From Liolophura sinensis (taxonomy: Eukaryota; Mollusca; Polyplacophora; Chitonida; Chitonidae): a DNA stretch of 64,000 nt. The position numbers and the translations under genes are program-made. Positions 21,921 to 34,965 of this stretch are shown here, one piece after another; within the stretch, counting starts at the first letter, position 1; each line of letters starts with the position of its first letter. The stretch covers positions 10,343,504 through 10,407,503 of the forward strand of contig NC_088298.1 of NCBI RefSeq assembly GCF_032854445.1, read 5' to 3'. The notes under the pieces were generated by a model. The model did no database searches, had not been told where the DNA came from, and saw only the letters and a list, made by a program, of their open reading frames with translations.

Positions 21921-22245
21921 TTGTGCGTGGTTCGTGTTTAACGTCCTGTTTAAGAGTATTTCAGTCATATGAAGACAGTGTCTCCTTGTGGCATGACGGA
22001 TTTCCATCTTTTATTAGGTGTTGCCTCACCGAGACGACTTGCCAAAGACACCCAGCAAGCTCCCTCACCCAGTCACATTATGACGCCGGGTCAACCATCT
22101 AACCCCTACTGCGGAGCTAGAAAACAAAGCAACAGTGCTGCTGCTGCTGCTCCCAGTTTTGGTTTGACTCCACCCATGCTTGAACCTGGATCTCTCTGAC
22201 CAGAGGCAGTCGCTCTACCCGAAGAGCTATCCGGGCTCGTCAGTT
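21920..22245 (-). repeat. tRNA-derived SINE, full length
   Basis: Read on the minus strand, the 5' end carries a tRNA-like A box (TAGCTCTTCGGGTAGAGCG, complement of about 22,211-22,229) and a B box (GGTTCAAGC, complement of 22,179-22,187) with spacing near 30-40 bp. Pol III internal promoters of this type drive SINEs. The body contains 'gtctttggcaagtcgtc' on the minus strand. A related partial copy lies at 22,395-22,665. Confidence 0.65.
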
Positions 22246-22394
22246 AGATGTAAGAACCAGAACTCTATTCTCATTCATTTTGCGGCTTGCAAAATGTCGT
22301 CAAGCAATCTTGATAGTGAGTCTATCCTGTTAAACAAAAGGAACCTTTCTCTTGTATGGCTTGCGGCTCTTTCGTTAAACAGAAATTGTAGTAG

Positions 22395-22665
22395 ACAAGT
22401 TTTTGAGTGATTGGGGTTTAATGTCCTACTTGACAGTGTATCAGTCATATGAAGACGGTATCTCCTTGTTGCAGGACAGATTTCCACGACTCTTTTATCT
22501 GATGCTGCCTCAAAAAGACGACTTGCCAAAGACACCAACCAAGCCACATTATACTGACACCGGGTCAACCAGTCGCTTGTCTAACCATTGTTGCTGAACG
22601 CCAAGCGAGGCAGCAGCAGCTCCTACCGTTGGTTTTGAGTCTAGCTTGGCCCAGGATTGAATCTT
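22395..22665 (-). repeat. tRNA-derived SINE, head-less copy
   Basis: Body sequence matches 21,925-22,150 ('cagtcatatgaagac', 'gacgacttgccaaagacacc', 'ccgggtcaacca'), but the tRNA-like head with A and B boxes is absent or unrecognisable. Same orientation as its neighbour 470 bp upstream. Confidence 0.6.
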
Positions 22666-22965
22666 GATAAAAATTAATTGCATTTTGAATAAGAATGATT
22701 CCACAAAACCACTGACTGAATTTAGCGGGTATTGCAAAAAAACGTAAAATGGACTTAGAGACCTTTGCCGCTAAAGTCGTTCTAAGTTCTCTTAATAAAT
22801 GTCCTTAACAAATGTTAGATTTACTACAAATTTCAGTAACTATTAATATCATTTAACCCATCATTTATTTAATGAAAAAGGGTACATACACTTAACACAC
22901 TGGTCTAGATTGAAAATTAGCTTGACAGCAAAATAGATCTCATGGACTTAGAGGGTTTTGCATCT

Positions 22966-24218
22966 GAACTCTTCATATGTAATGTGTACATACATGTCCC
23001 CATATGGCAATAGTCAAAAATACACAAGATCCGACTGCACTATGTATGATCGTCATCCGTTGAAGACTGTGCACAGGAGGTGCAGTTCCTACATCTGTGG
23101 TATCAACCTCTCAAACCTAAATATTGAGTCCCCACTTAAGGAATCTACTCGGCATGTACTACGCCTCGAACCACTGGAACGTAGGACAAATATACACTTA
23201 TGTAAGTGCGTGTGAAAATGTCGCACAGTGAAAAAGTGACCACATCCAACAGGTAAACGTTACCGTTGTAAGGAGTGATGCAGTGTGAACTGACGAAGAA
23301 AGCTATTCGCAAACATATGGGAATTACTAAGATATCAGTTTTCGTTCATCTGTGGTACCAACCTCTCAAACCTAAATATGGACTCCCCACTTAAGGAATC
23401 TACTCGGCATGTACTACACTTCGAACCATTGACATGTAGGACAGATATACACTTATGTAAGTGCGTGTGAAAATGTCGCAGAGTGAAAAAGTGACCACAT
23501 CCAACAGGTAAACGTTACCGTTGTAAGGAGTGGTGCGATGTGAACTGACGAAGAAAGTTATTCACAAACATATGGGAATTACTAAGAAATCAGTTTTCGT
23601 TCATCTGTGGTACCAACCTCTCAAATCTAAATATTGAGTCCCCACTTAAAGAATCTACTCGGCATGTACTATGCTTTGAACCATTGGCATGTAGGACACA
23701 TACACATATGTAAGTGCGTGTAAAAATGTCGCTCAGTGAAAAAGTGACCACATCCAATAGGTAAACGTTACCGTTGTTAGAAGTGGTGTAGTGTGAACTG
23801 ACGAAGAAAAATATTCACAAACGTATGAGAATTACTAAAGATCAGTTTTTGTTACATGAAATGAGATGTGAACCGCTGATGTTTCGCCATTATAAAGCAT
23901 ATTCTGTCGTCAAAAACATTAACATACTGATGTTTTCTGTTCTGCCGACGTTATTCTACATACATATCGGTGTTAACAGCAGTAATTAAGCTTGTAAGCC
24001 TGAAAGTAAATACATTACTGACACAACCTGGCAACACAGATGGCGCCACTATTCCCAACATTTACCGGAACGATCTCCAAAAGGCTAAAAACAGACGTTA
24101 CACGGCCTCTATCAGGTAGAATGACACAGAGCTGTTACGCCATCCTGGTCGTAGATATTCAGTGATATCCGGCCTGTCGTCAGTTTATCTTGAGGTTATG
24201 TTTGAGCTGTGCATGAAC
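22966..24218. repeat. Large direct repeat, copy 1 (with internal array)
   Basis: Begins 'gtgtacatacatgtccccatatgg' and ends 'gaggttatgtttgagctgtg'. The same landmarks in the same order occur at 24,675-25,407. This copy is longer because an internal segment is repeated three times. It has no coding potential that I can support. Confidence 0.75.
23092..23856. repeat. 255-bp tandem repeat, three copies
   Basis: 'catctgtggta(t/c)caacctctcaaa' starts at 23,092, 23,347 and 23,602, an exact period of 255 bp. 'cttaaggaatctactcggcatgtacta' and 'gaaaaagtgaccacatccaa' follow at fixed offsets in each unit. Units differ by scattered substitutions and small indels. Confidence 0.85.
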
Positions 24219-24662
24219 ATACTTGGAATCACATCTTCACAAAAGTATTAACAAAAAAAAAAAATAATAATAAAAATAATGCCAAGAATTCAGGCAAGCC
24301 ACATTCACCCTGGATTACCGTATATTCGGCCTTCTATAGTGATAAGGCCTAGATTATACTAGTAGCACTATACAAAAAATAAATGTGTTGAGCTTAATTC
24401 ATGTACATATGACGGGCTGGGTCTACTTTCACACCCACTCTATCCTACCGCCCTTTAAATAAGTTTATTTTTTCCTAAAATGCCATGTTTATGTCCACTG
24501 CAATAGGCACCGATTTCGGCCATATTGTCCCGCACCTCAAATACTATGCTCAAAGTATAGATTTTATCTAGAACATTGTCAAAACGCCGAGTAATAAAAT
24601 CTAACAAGCCAAGTAATAAATACTAACATGAGTCTACTGCTCGTTAGAAGTCGGTGGCATGC

Positions 24663-25407
24663 CCTTTCAAATATATGTAACGTGTACATACATGTCCCCA
24701 TATGGCAATAGTCAAAAACACGCAAGATCTGACTGCACTATGTATGATCGTCATCTGTTGAAGACTGTGCACAGGAGGTGCAGTTCCTACATCTGTGGTA
24801 TCAACCTCTCAAACCTAAATATTGAGTCCCCACTTAAGGAATTTACTCGGCATGTACTACACTTCGAACCATTGGCATGTAGGACAGATATACACTTATG
24901 TAAGTGCGTGTGAAAATGTCGCACAGTGAAAAAGTGACCACATCCAATAGGTAAACCTTACCGTTGTAAGGAGTGGTGCACTCTGAACTGACGAGGAAAG
25001 CTATTCGCAAACATATGGGAATTACTAAGAGATCAGTTTTCGTCACATGGAATAGGGTGTGAACCGCTAATGTTTCCGCAATGCATAGCATATTCTGCCG
25101 TGAAAAACATTAACATACTGATGTTTTCTGTTCTACCGACGTTGTTCTACGTACATATTTGTGCTAACAGGATTAATTAAGCTTTTAAGCCTGAAAGTAA
25201 ATACCTTTTTGTCACAACTTGGCAACACAGATGGCGCCACTGGTCCAGCATTTACCGGAACGATCTCCAAAAGGCTTAAAATAGACCTTGTACGGCCTCT
25301 ATCAGGTAGAAGGACACAGAGCTGTTACGCCATCGTGGTCGTAGATATTCAGTGACATGCGGCCTGTCGTCAGTTTATCTTGAGGTTATGTTTGAGCTGT
25401 GTATGAA
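24663..25407. repeat. Large direct repeat, copy 2 (single internal unit)
   Basis: Matches 22,966-24,218 but contains only one copy of the 255-bp unit ('catctgtggtatcaacc' at about 24,792). The order of the flanking landmarks ('gatggcgccact', 'ttaccggaacgatctccaaaaggct', 'cgtagatattcagtga') is preserved. Confidence 0.75.
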
Positions 25408-25513
25408 AATTCTTTGAAGAGATAACACAGTAACTCTGCGACACAAATCGTCATATCGATACATGGGCAAGGCGTACAACACTGCTGAAGGAGTGCCTAG
25501 CAGTGCCGCATTT

Positions 25514-26050
25514 GCAGCTACTCGTCTCACAAACCCTAAACTGACTTGTGCAGCTACTGACCACAGCAAGCACACTCAGTTACAGATACATGTGCTAACC
25601 TCATGATCATAGAGCATATCGCATACAGCTGTTAGATTCAACCTCAGATTCTACAGTCTCATTTGCAGCTATTCATCTCCACAAACCCTACACTAACTTG
25701 TGCAGCTACTGACCACAGCAAGCACACTCAGTAACAGATACATGTGCTAACCTCATTCATGGAGCATATCGCATACAGCTGTTAGATTCAACCTCAGATT
25801 CTACAGTCTCATTTGCAGCTATTCATCTCACAAACCCTAAACTGACTTGTGCAGCTACTGACCACAGCAAGCACACTCAGTTACAGATACATGTGCTAAC
25901 CTCATGATCATAGAGCATATCGCATACTACTGTTAACCTCAGATTCTACAGTCTCATTTGCAGCTATTCATCTCACAAACCCTACACTAACTTGTGCAGC
26001 TACTGACCTCAGTAAGCACACTCAGTAACAGATACAGGTGTTAACATTAC
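25514..26050. repeat. About 150-bp tandem repeat, 3.6 copies
   Basis: 'gcagcta(c/t)t' followed by 'ctcacaaaccct' begins at 25,514, 25,665, 25,815 and 25,960, so periods are 151, 150 and 145 bp. 'gaccacagcaagcacactcag' and 'cagatacatgtgctaacctcat' recur in each. It directly follows the large repeat copy 2. Confidence 0.85.
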
Positions 26051-26059
26051 AAATCCTGC

Positions 26060-28860
26060 AATTCAACACATCACTGACCTCAAGTCCACAGACTGCTAAC
26101 ATGTATAATATATAATATATAATGCATATGTAGAAATGTCAACCAATATATATGGCACATATACCTGTAGATCTCGTGAATCCTGAACTGGAACATGTCT
26201 TAGTTTAAAAAATAATTGTATATTTAACATGTTATCAAAACTATAGGCATATAGATCACTTAGATGAGTGTCACACTTGAACAAGGCACTTTATCAATAG
26301 ACCATTCTGGCACAACACGCATCACAAAAATCTCTCCAAGTTGCATTTTCAAATTTTGTCATATTGTGGTTAAGTTTGGACTTGATCTGGGCTTCAGTTC
26401 TGCTTTCCAGCAGATTTGGATATTTTCTTTGACACTTCTAATTTGCTTAAAACTAGGATAACTTCTTTTTTGAAGGTTAAAGTGAAACTTTTTTTTTTTT
26501 TCAGTAGTGCTGGATCTCCCTCCCCAATGGCTCGTTTCGTCCGACAAGTTTTGCTACTGTAAACACAAAAGCACAAAAGTTAGTCAAAACAACGTGTTAA
26601 TGGGGTTGTAGAGTAGTGTTTTAGTGGTAGTCCTATCTCTTTATACTTAATTTTGTAGATGCCCTTCCTATTTAATACTATTTCCCTTTCTATAATAAAT
26701 GTGAATATGCACAAAGACTAAGTAACCCACAGATAAGGAACATGTAACAGCTGGCTATGTTGGGGTGCTGCAAAGAACATCTGACTCACACACTGTGCTA
26801 CAGAATCAGCCAGTCAAAGGTAGACATCAGATTTGATGTTATCCTTAACCAAAGCAGTTTGCATATTTCTTTCAACTGTGCAAAGAAGGGGTCTTGGTGA
26901 TAAAAAAAAAAGCACTTCACAATTAAGCTTGGCTGTGTCAGAGGGCTAGATTGCTTATGGGTACGGTTTTTACTACCTTCCTGGGGTTTCACTGCCTTTC
27001 ATTTAGTGGTATGTTCAATAATGCGCCAGTGCGTTGTGTAACTTATATATCCAGTGTATTATAGCATAACTATAAAGTTATATTCTAGTAGCATACATAG
27101 AGATTATCATCACACTGTGCTGATATGAATCGTCTTATCTGGTAGAGTTCTCTGCGGTTGCGTCGCCGTATCGGCCGAGCCATGTTGCATGTCACCAGCA
27201 GTAGAATGTCCAATAAACTCTGAGGTAAAGTAACGTGAAACAACCTGACCATTGTCCTATATTCGTATGCACAAGTCCATCTGTTTATTCTGTGTTTTCA
27301 CATGGCCACTTTCACAGAACAGCAGAAGAAATCCATGTTTGACTTTTTGGCACGTTTCAACAGAACATTCCTGAAGTACGGAGCAATGCCAAACGAACAG
27401 ACATATGCCGCTTTTTTTTTCCTCCCCACATTGGAAGTTTCTGGCGATGTAACTGCCAGGAAACAGGTTGTCTAAAGGAAAAGAAGGTGGAATTAACATA
27501 AAATTAATTCTTTATGCATTTGAATTGTGTTGTGCTATATTTTACTTATGATATTTTTTACCAGGTATGCTTGGGGTTTAATACTGCCCTTTACATTATT
27601 TCTGTCATGACACACCTAAAGACCAGTGCCTTTACCGATGCGGTCAGGACCCTTACCCATGTTATAGGAAGTATTATATTACTGTATTAAATAGAAGCGC
27701 CATATTTTTGTTTACATCAGTGGTAGGGGTGTCCTGTACACATTGCATTTAAAAGCGGGTCCTTATCCAAATAAATATACTCATAGGGCATTAAAATAGG
27801 CTATGTTTAGTTTGATTTTCAGTTAAGTTTAATAAAAATGGCTATAAACAAAAATAGCCAATAATTGTAATTATAGGCGTCAAATTAAATAGTACCGAAC
27901 AACATAGTAGCATTAAGCTGCATAAATACACACCTACCCGAACCCGTTGACGAATTATAGGACCAGTGAGATTGCATTAATCTCGAGCACCAAAAAATTT
28001 CGGCTTTATGAGTTTGTGAAGAAGAAAAATATCCGCTCAAACTCCTACTCGTTGTTGCCTGTGGAGTTAAACTACATCTCCTGGCTGGTATGTCTCAGGG
28101 CTGACGAGGGAGCTTAATCATTTGTCGCCGTTTCCGCATTACTGGAGGCTGTAGCCACAGGAAAAAAGTCCTGTATTAGTGTTGTCTCTGTTCTATCCTT
28201 TGTTTCCCTTTCCATTGGACGTTGATGTTTTGAAGACTTTGTATGTCTTTTCAGGGCACATTCTCTCAAGTTCGAGAGCTCTATTTGCGTCTAGCATACG
28301 GTGCATTTAGCTAGTTCGGTTCTATCCAGTCCTTATAACGTACATCATCCAACCGGCGATCACTAAAACGACACTTTTTGGACATGACAGCGCCACTTGT
28401 TTGTTTGACCTATTTACACTTCATAACTGGACAAAAGAGACCACACGTACGCTAGATATTTGTAACTGCCAGTTTTGTATATAGTTTTTCAGTGTTGCTG
28501 TCGCTTATGAAAGAAATTAATAAATACAGAAATTGAGCAAAACCGGACATCTGTTTGTTTATTATATTTCATGAGGGGAAACCTGCTCAGTCTTAAATGC
28601 AGCATGCACCTTGCATAATGCCCATTGCCGGGACAGCGCCCTACGCTCCAGCAGCGCTGCCTGTTGTTGTTAATACCATGCGGTTACAGGTTTATGTGGT
28701 CGACATTTACACAGCGTGTGTTGTGGCACACGTGTGAACAATCAAGCTTGGGATCTAAAGCTTGGGATCACCCCCTGCATGGCCATATTAACAAGTCTAC
28801 TGATGTGTTTCTTCTTCCATCGATGTGTGACGGGGTCTTTGTTGGAGGCGAGGCCATCCC
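26060..28860. other. AT-rich stretch, no gene seen
   Basis: No frame above background composition, no repeat family I recognise, and no RNA gene. A few T tracts (26,490-26,503; 27,412-27,420) and simple AT runs occur. Confidence 0.4.
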
Positions 28861-28863
28861 TCG

Positions 28864-29440
28864 TCAATGGTCCAGTCCACAGCCGAAAGGCTCCGTTTTC
28901 TCTATAAACACTGAAACTTTCAATTTTTATTGCAATGTCTGCTCTGAATGTCTCCATTTTCAAGCGTAGGAATACTAGAACGTTGCATGTTGTTCATTTC
29001 AGAATGGCTATACACATGTTACCCAACACTGAACAGTATTTTACCAATTTTTCATCAAACTTGATATTTTGAGAAAATAAATAGCCCCAAGAAGCTGTAA
29101 ACTGGCTCAATCACTGCAAAACACACGCCAGACACACCCACCAAAAATTATCAATGGTCCAGTCCACAGCCCACAGGCTCCGTTTTCACTGTAAACACTG
29201 AAACTTCCAATTTTTATAGCAATTTCTGCTCTAAATATCTCCATTTTCAAGCGTAGGAATACTAGAACGTTGCATGTTGTTCATTTCAGAATGCCTATAC
29301 ACATGTTACCCAAACACTGAACAGTATTATACCAATTTTTCATCAAACTTGATATTTTGAGAAAATAAATAGGTCCAAGAAGCTATAAACTGGCTCAATC
29401 ACTGCAAAACACACGCCAGACACACCCACCAAAAATTAGC
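28864..29440. repeat. 287-bp tandem duplication
   Basis: 'tcaatggtccagtccacagcc' starts at 28,864 and again at 29,151. The two units are nearly identical across 'aagcgtaggaatactagaac', 'acatgttaccca', 'cttgatattttgagaaaataaatag' and 'cgccagacacacccaccaaaaatta'. The low divergence suggests a recent tandem duplication. Confidence 0.85.
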
Positions 29441-30366
29441 AGGCGGCTGCAAAATCTGAGCTCATAGTGACACTTGACATATTTTGCTGACTTTGTCTGT
29501 ACAGGCCTCTGACCCCCATTAATTTTCCATGAGGGACAATGTAAACGTCTAGCGCTGTAGCTCAGTCCCAAACATTCCGTGGCCAATAAGCTTTGGTGCA
29601 TACCTGGCCCACCCTGTGAGAAAGAAGCCATAAAAATCTGGACAGGTTGACGGTCAAAACCTGGACCTTTCAATGCCGGCAGATGGGAGGCATGCCTAGC
29701 AACGCCAAGGGGATGTCACTCGCAGCCTCATCACTACCTCACACCTTGTGTCCTCTCGCCCAGAACCCCAGTGGGGCTTCCAGGGTGATAAGATTAGGAC
29801 CTCAGCCCTCTAGGCAAGCTTGTCGTAAAAGTCGACTAACCTAGAGCTCTACTGTGTGAGCCCGGTGAATAAATAGGCTCACATCTTCTCGGTTGTGTGA
29901 GAGGCAACCGGGGAGCGACCTGTTTGCCATGGGTTGCGACCGTAATCTGCGAGGACGGGATCCTGGTGGCTGAGGGCGTGTTGGTCTTGCGAGATCCTCA
30001 CGCCCAACACGTCACTTTAGCCCTTACTTGGAGAGAGACGGGAGGTCGGATGGGCCCGGTCCGATCAATCGGCTGGTCACGTCAAGCCTTACACTTGATC
30101 CCGTTTGTTATTCGTTGTCGTACCGAGATGTCAAGTTGGTTCTTCTTCAAAAGCACTTCCTTTGGGGTCAATGCAGAAGGCCGTGGCTAATGGGTCAATC
30201 GAGTAGATTGAATTTAACCTTTTGGTATAACTCAATCTGTTGGAGTATACCTTGCGTGGATTCCCTGTTTTTATTCTCTGCTGGTCATCCGCAGGGGTAG
30301 ATTCGCCCCTGTTGGCACTCCGTGGCGGGTGGGAGACACACAGGGTGAAATTAAATAAAATATAAC

Positions 30367-31656
30367 ATGGCTTCATCTGTATTTACAACAGTCGTTGCTA
30401 AAAAAAGCAAAAATGAAATTCCATTAGATACTGAAGGAGAAAATACTTATTTTCCTACCTTCTTAGTAATTTCTAATAAAAATGAAGGTAAAATGAAAAT
30501 AAATCCATTTGTACTTAAAAAACGTTAGAAAGTTATGCTGGAACTCTGAAAGAAGTCAAATAAATGAAATCTGGGAACATTTTGTTGGAAGTTTCCAGAA
30601 AACAACAATATATAAATTTACTAAAAATTCAAAATATAGGAGAGCAGCCTGTTTCTGTTTCTCCACATAATACATTAAACTGCTGTCATGGCAAAATTCG
30701 TGACAGAGACCAGGACCTTACTGAAATGACAGAGCAAGAAATAACTGAAGAACTAAAACATCAAGGAGTAATAAAGGCCAAACGCTTCATAATTTAAAGA
30801 GATGGAAACCTGACAAAAACGAACACTTATATGATAACTTTTAACAGACCTTCCCTTCCGTCATCTATATTTGTCGGACCGTATAGCGTACGAGTGGAGT
30901 TGTTTATACCTAACGCCACCCGGTGTTTCTCCTGCCAGCGGTTTGGCCATGGCAGGAGTCAATGCCGCAACACACTGGTCTGCTTTAGATGTGCGGAAGC
31001 AGGACACGAGGGATTTGACTGCACAAAAACAATAAAATGTTTCAATTGTAGCGGAGCCCACACGGCCTCTTCCAAGGACTGCCCTCTTTTCAAAAAAGAA
31101 ATTATAACCTTAAAGTGTAAAAATAATATATCCTGTCAGGAAGCGAAGCGTATGGTCTCTGTCACGCATGGCCTTACAACATCTACCTTTGCCAATGTCG
31201 TAAGGAAAACCACTGTTTCTGTGGGGGTCCAAACGACATTTACAAAGAACAGTCACAGAAACTCGTCACGAAACACGTAAATAAGACAGCCAGCTCATCT
31301 CAGGCTGATATCAACCTATCTAAAATGCCTGAGTATCCAGCACTTTCTTTATCTGACCACACACCATGTGATAAATCTAAATCTAATAAACCCGTTGATT
31401 CTTCACAGAAAACAACGGGTGACAAAAATAAATCTGAGAAAAATCATAAAAAGTATAAACCTAGTGGGACGCTCCAGAGCCACTAGGGACCCAATCCAAA
31501 CTTATAATAAGTTTGGACCGTTGGAAGATGTTGATCCTTCAACTTCATGTGCAGACCTGATGGATACATCATCTGCACCTGGGAGATCTCCTAGTAGATC
31601 TCCCAAAAAGGGTCGTCCTCGGTCAAGACATAAATCCCCAATACGTCTTCCTCCAT
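30367..31656 (+). pseudogene. LINE ORF1 (Gag-like), decayed
   Basis: ATG at 30,367 starts a short frame that stops after about 55 codons. The homologous frame then resumes in pieces to a TAA at the ORF2 start. Three CCHC knuckles are encoded at about 30,925-31,085: CFSCQRFGHGRSQC, CFRCAEAGHEGFDC and CFNCSGAHTASSKDC. ORF1 of this LINE group packages RNA. The N-terminal sequence differs clearly from the ORF1 of the two young copies, so this is a separate subfamily. Confidence 0.75.
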
Positions 31657-31657
31657 A

Positions 31658-34600
31658 ATGGCGATATATGACAAAATTATGCAATGGAATTGTCGAAGTC
31701 TTAAAGTAAATTTTATTGAAATAACACAGCTTGTTCAATCTTTAAATCCAGTAGCCCTGTGTCTTCAGGAAACTCACCTGAAGACATCTGACAAAGACAC
31801 AGTAGCCCTTAAAAATTATTCATTATATAGTACTTATTCAAATGAAGAAGAGCGAGCTGCAGGTGGCTCCTCGATATTCATAAATAACAGTATTATCCAC
31901 AGCCCTGTTGCTCTGCATACAGAGCTTCAAGCTGTGGCCGTTCGTATTTCATTGTGTAAAACAGTCACATTATGTTCGGTGTATATACCTCCGAACACTT
32001 CTTTGTCTGCTTCTCAGTTACATAATCTTACAGAACAATTGCCAAAACCGTTTATTATAATGGGAGATTTTAATTCCCATAACCCTTTATGAGGCCCTTA
32101 TTTTTCCTATAATCCTAGAACATATCACTTCTAATTCTTTAGAACGTGTAGCTAGGTGGGAATTCGATAAAGCAGATTGGGTCGCATTTGAGATGTTCTG
32201 TGAGGCTGATATCACTCCAGAGACTCTCAATGCAGCAAATGATCCCATATTAAAATTTAACGAGCTTGTTTTACGAGCTGCCGATAGAACTATCCCTAAA
32301 ACCTCGACAAATCCAAAATCCAAAAGCAAACCCTGGTATGATAAGGACTGTCGCAAAGCCATTAAAGACCGCAAAAAGGCCGAGCGAAATTTTAATATAT
32401 ATCCTACTGATAATAACTTAAACCAGGTTCGTATTTTTTCGAGCTAAGGCTCGTCGATTACTCAAGTCCAAGAGACGATCTTGTTGGCGGAACTTTGTTT
32501 CGGGCATTACGTCAAAAAAAACCCCATGCGTAAGGTCTGGAACATGATTCAGAAACTTAAGGGCAAAAATAATAAAGCAAAAGTTCAGCATTTAAAAGAT
32601 GGCGATAATACATTAACCTCTACATCTGACATAGCCGATAAATAAGCTGAAATAATTTCAACAAAATCTTCTTCTGAGAACTATACTAAAGAATTCCAGC
32701 ATATTAAAAACCAGAAGGAGAAAACCAAATTGCCCTTTTCTTCTAAAAATTTAGAAGATTATAATCGTCCGTTTAATATCGAAGAACTTAAGACTGCATT
32801 AAAAAAGGTCCACGATACTGCTTGTGGTCCCGATAGTGTATATTATAAGTTTCTGAACCATTTACCACCTGAGACATTGGAGACTCTCTTGGATTTGCTC
32901 AATGATATTTGGATAACTGGTAATATTCCACCGTCATGGAGGGAGGCGTGTATTATCCCGGTCCTTAAACCGGGTAAGGATCATACTGATCCAAATAATT
33001 ACCGTCCCATAGCTCTTACCAGCTGTGTCTGTAAGACTATGGAACGGATGATTAATGATAGACTTGTTTGCTTTCTTGAAACCAACACGCTTTTATCTAA
33101 CATTCAATGTGGTTTTCGTCAAGGTCGATCTACTTTAGATCACCTTGTTCGGTTTATTCGTGATGGTTTTGTTAATAATGAACATATGGTGTCCATATTT
33201 TTTGACCTTGAAAAGGCCTACGACACCACATGGAAATATGGTATTTCAAAAGACCTCACGGATATGGGTCTTAAAGGGCGACTACCTATATTTATATCAC
33301 AATTTTTATCCGATCGTCAGTTTAAGGTACGGGTTGGGGCCACTCTTTGTGACTCTTATGAGCAGGAAATGGGTGTACCCCAGGGCAGCATTCTATCACC
33401 AACTCTGTTCAGCATAAAAATAAATAGCCTAGCAAAAACATTAACATCTGGCACAGAGGGTTCTTTATACGTGGATGATTTCCGTATATGCTACCGAGCT
33501 AAGAATATGAATAATATCGAGCGTCAGTTGCTTTGTCTCAATAATATCGAGAAATGGGCAAGTGAAAACGGTTTTAGATTTTCAACGTCTAAAACCGTCG
33601 GTATGCACTTTTGTAATAAATGGAAACTTCATCTTGACCCTGAGCTTAATTTTTGTGCTGAACAGATTAAAATTGTTGGAGAAACAAAATTTTTAGGTAT
33701 AATATTTGATACTAAACTATCTTTTATTCCTCATATTAAAATGCTTAAAGCTAAATGTACAAAGGCTCTGGATATAATTAAGGTGGTGTCTAGCACGGAT
33801 TGGGGTGCTGACCGATTAGTTTTACTTAATTTACATCGTTCTCTGGTGAGGTCTAAATTGGACTATGGATCCATCATTAACGGTTTCGCTAGGAAGTCGT
33901 ACATTAAAATGTTGGATCCTGTTCATCACCAAGGTTTGAGGCTCAGCCTTGGTGCTTTTAGAACCTCACCAGTAGAAAGTTTATACGTGGAAGCAAACGA
34001 GCCTTCTTTATATAACCGATGTATAAAACTTAGCCTTCAATACGCTAGTTTCCTCTGGGCATGCCCAGATGTCAGTGATATTTAGCGACTCGCTGTCTTG
34101 CCTTTTGTCGATTCAGAATAATAAATTTAAAAATCCCTTGATATTTGAGATCATAGCCAAACACCGAAAATTAATTAAAAGAGGTAAAGATATTATATTC
34201 TGTTGGATACCAATTTACACTGGTTTCCATGGAAACACAGTCGTTGACAGGGAAGCGAAAACTGCCCTATATAAACATGTATCTCGGGTTAAAATCCCTT
34301 ATACTGACGTGAAGTGTAATTTTCTTAAATATATTCGTCGCCTTTGGCAGGGTGAATGGAACTTGCAGATCCACAATAAACTGCATGCTATTTATCCTGT
34401 CATTGGCTACAATAATTATACTTGCAAAATGTCTCGTAGAGGCCAAGTAGTCTTAACAAGGTGTCGTGTTTGGCATTCTCGTCTAACGCACAATTTCATC
34501 TTAGATGGGAGTAGTGCTCCCGAGAGCGTTGGATGCGATGCCCAATATGGCATCAAACATATCTTGGTTGACTGTGTGGATTTTGCCCACGTTCGGCAGA

Positions 34601-34702
34601 GATTTTACACCGTCGACTCTATATATGATTTGTTTGACAACATCGCTGGCGATGTTGTCATCAATTATTTGAAGGCCATTGGCCTGTATCATAAGATATA
34701 AT
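31658..34702 (+). pseudogene. LINE ORF2 (endonuclease, RT, RNase H) with internal deletions
   Basis: The frame starts at the ATG overlapping the ORF1 stop (TAATG). The APE-type endonuclease start (QWNCRSLK, QETHLK, GDFNSHNP) is cut at about 32,092, where roughly 200 bp of the catalytic C-terminal half is missing. Frame breaks follow to 32,730. RT is then open to 34,085 (CGFRQGRST, FFDLEKAYDTTW, GVPQGSILSP, YVDD). A second deletion near 34,047 removes the linker and the first half of RNase H, including its first catalytic Asp. The last segment has SCLLSIQNN, CWIPIYTGFHGNT and a C-terminal cysteine cluster. Inactive. Confidence 0.8.
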
Positions 34703-34965
34703 TTATTAATATATAAATATTTATCTATAAAGTTATATATATATTTCTTGATATATATTTTTTAAAATATGAGGGTTTTTGAGCTTTAACTGTTTTTGAT
34801 TTTCTTAATGTGGTTTTAAACATGTCATTTGTTTCCATTTTTGATGTTCTGACCACCATATCGGAAACCTCAACAGCCTCGTGTTTCGACCTTGCTCTCG
34901 CCACGATATGGCTGAAATATTGCCGATGTGGCGTTAAACCATAATCATTCATTCATTCATTCATT

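Larger units (their letters stand above)
29765..34965 (+). mobile_element. Nimb/I-like LINE, decayed copy
   Basis: The 5' end ('cccca.tgggg.ttcc.gggtgataag') matches the starts of the two young LINEs at 45,689 and 54,353 (minus). The 3' end has 'tgaaatattgccgatgtggcgttaaacc' followed by (ATTC)n at 34,945-34,965. Two large internal deletions, several frameshifts and no flanking target duplication mark an old copy. The 3' flank is the tail of a Gypsy pol gene, into which this LINE may have inserted. Confidence 0.85.

Noticed and set aside
22180-22230. tRNA gene on the minus strand
   Set aside because: A and B boxes are present but no complete cloverleaf can be drawn, and the sequence continues into a repeated SINE body.
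22966-26050. CRISPR-like array
   Set aside because: Repeat units of 150-255 bp are contiguous tandem repeats without unique spacers, in animal DNA.
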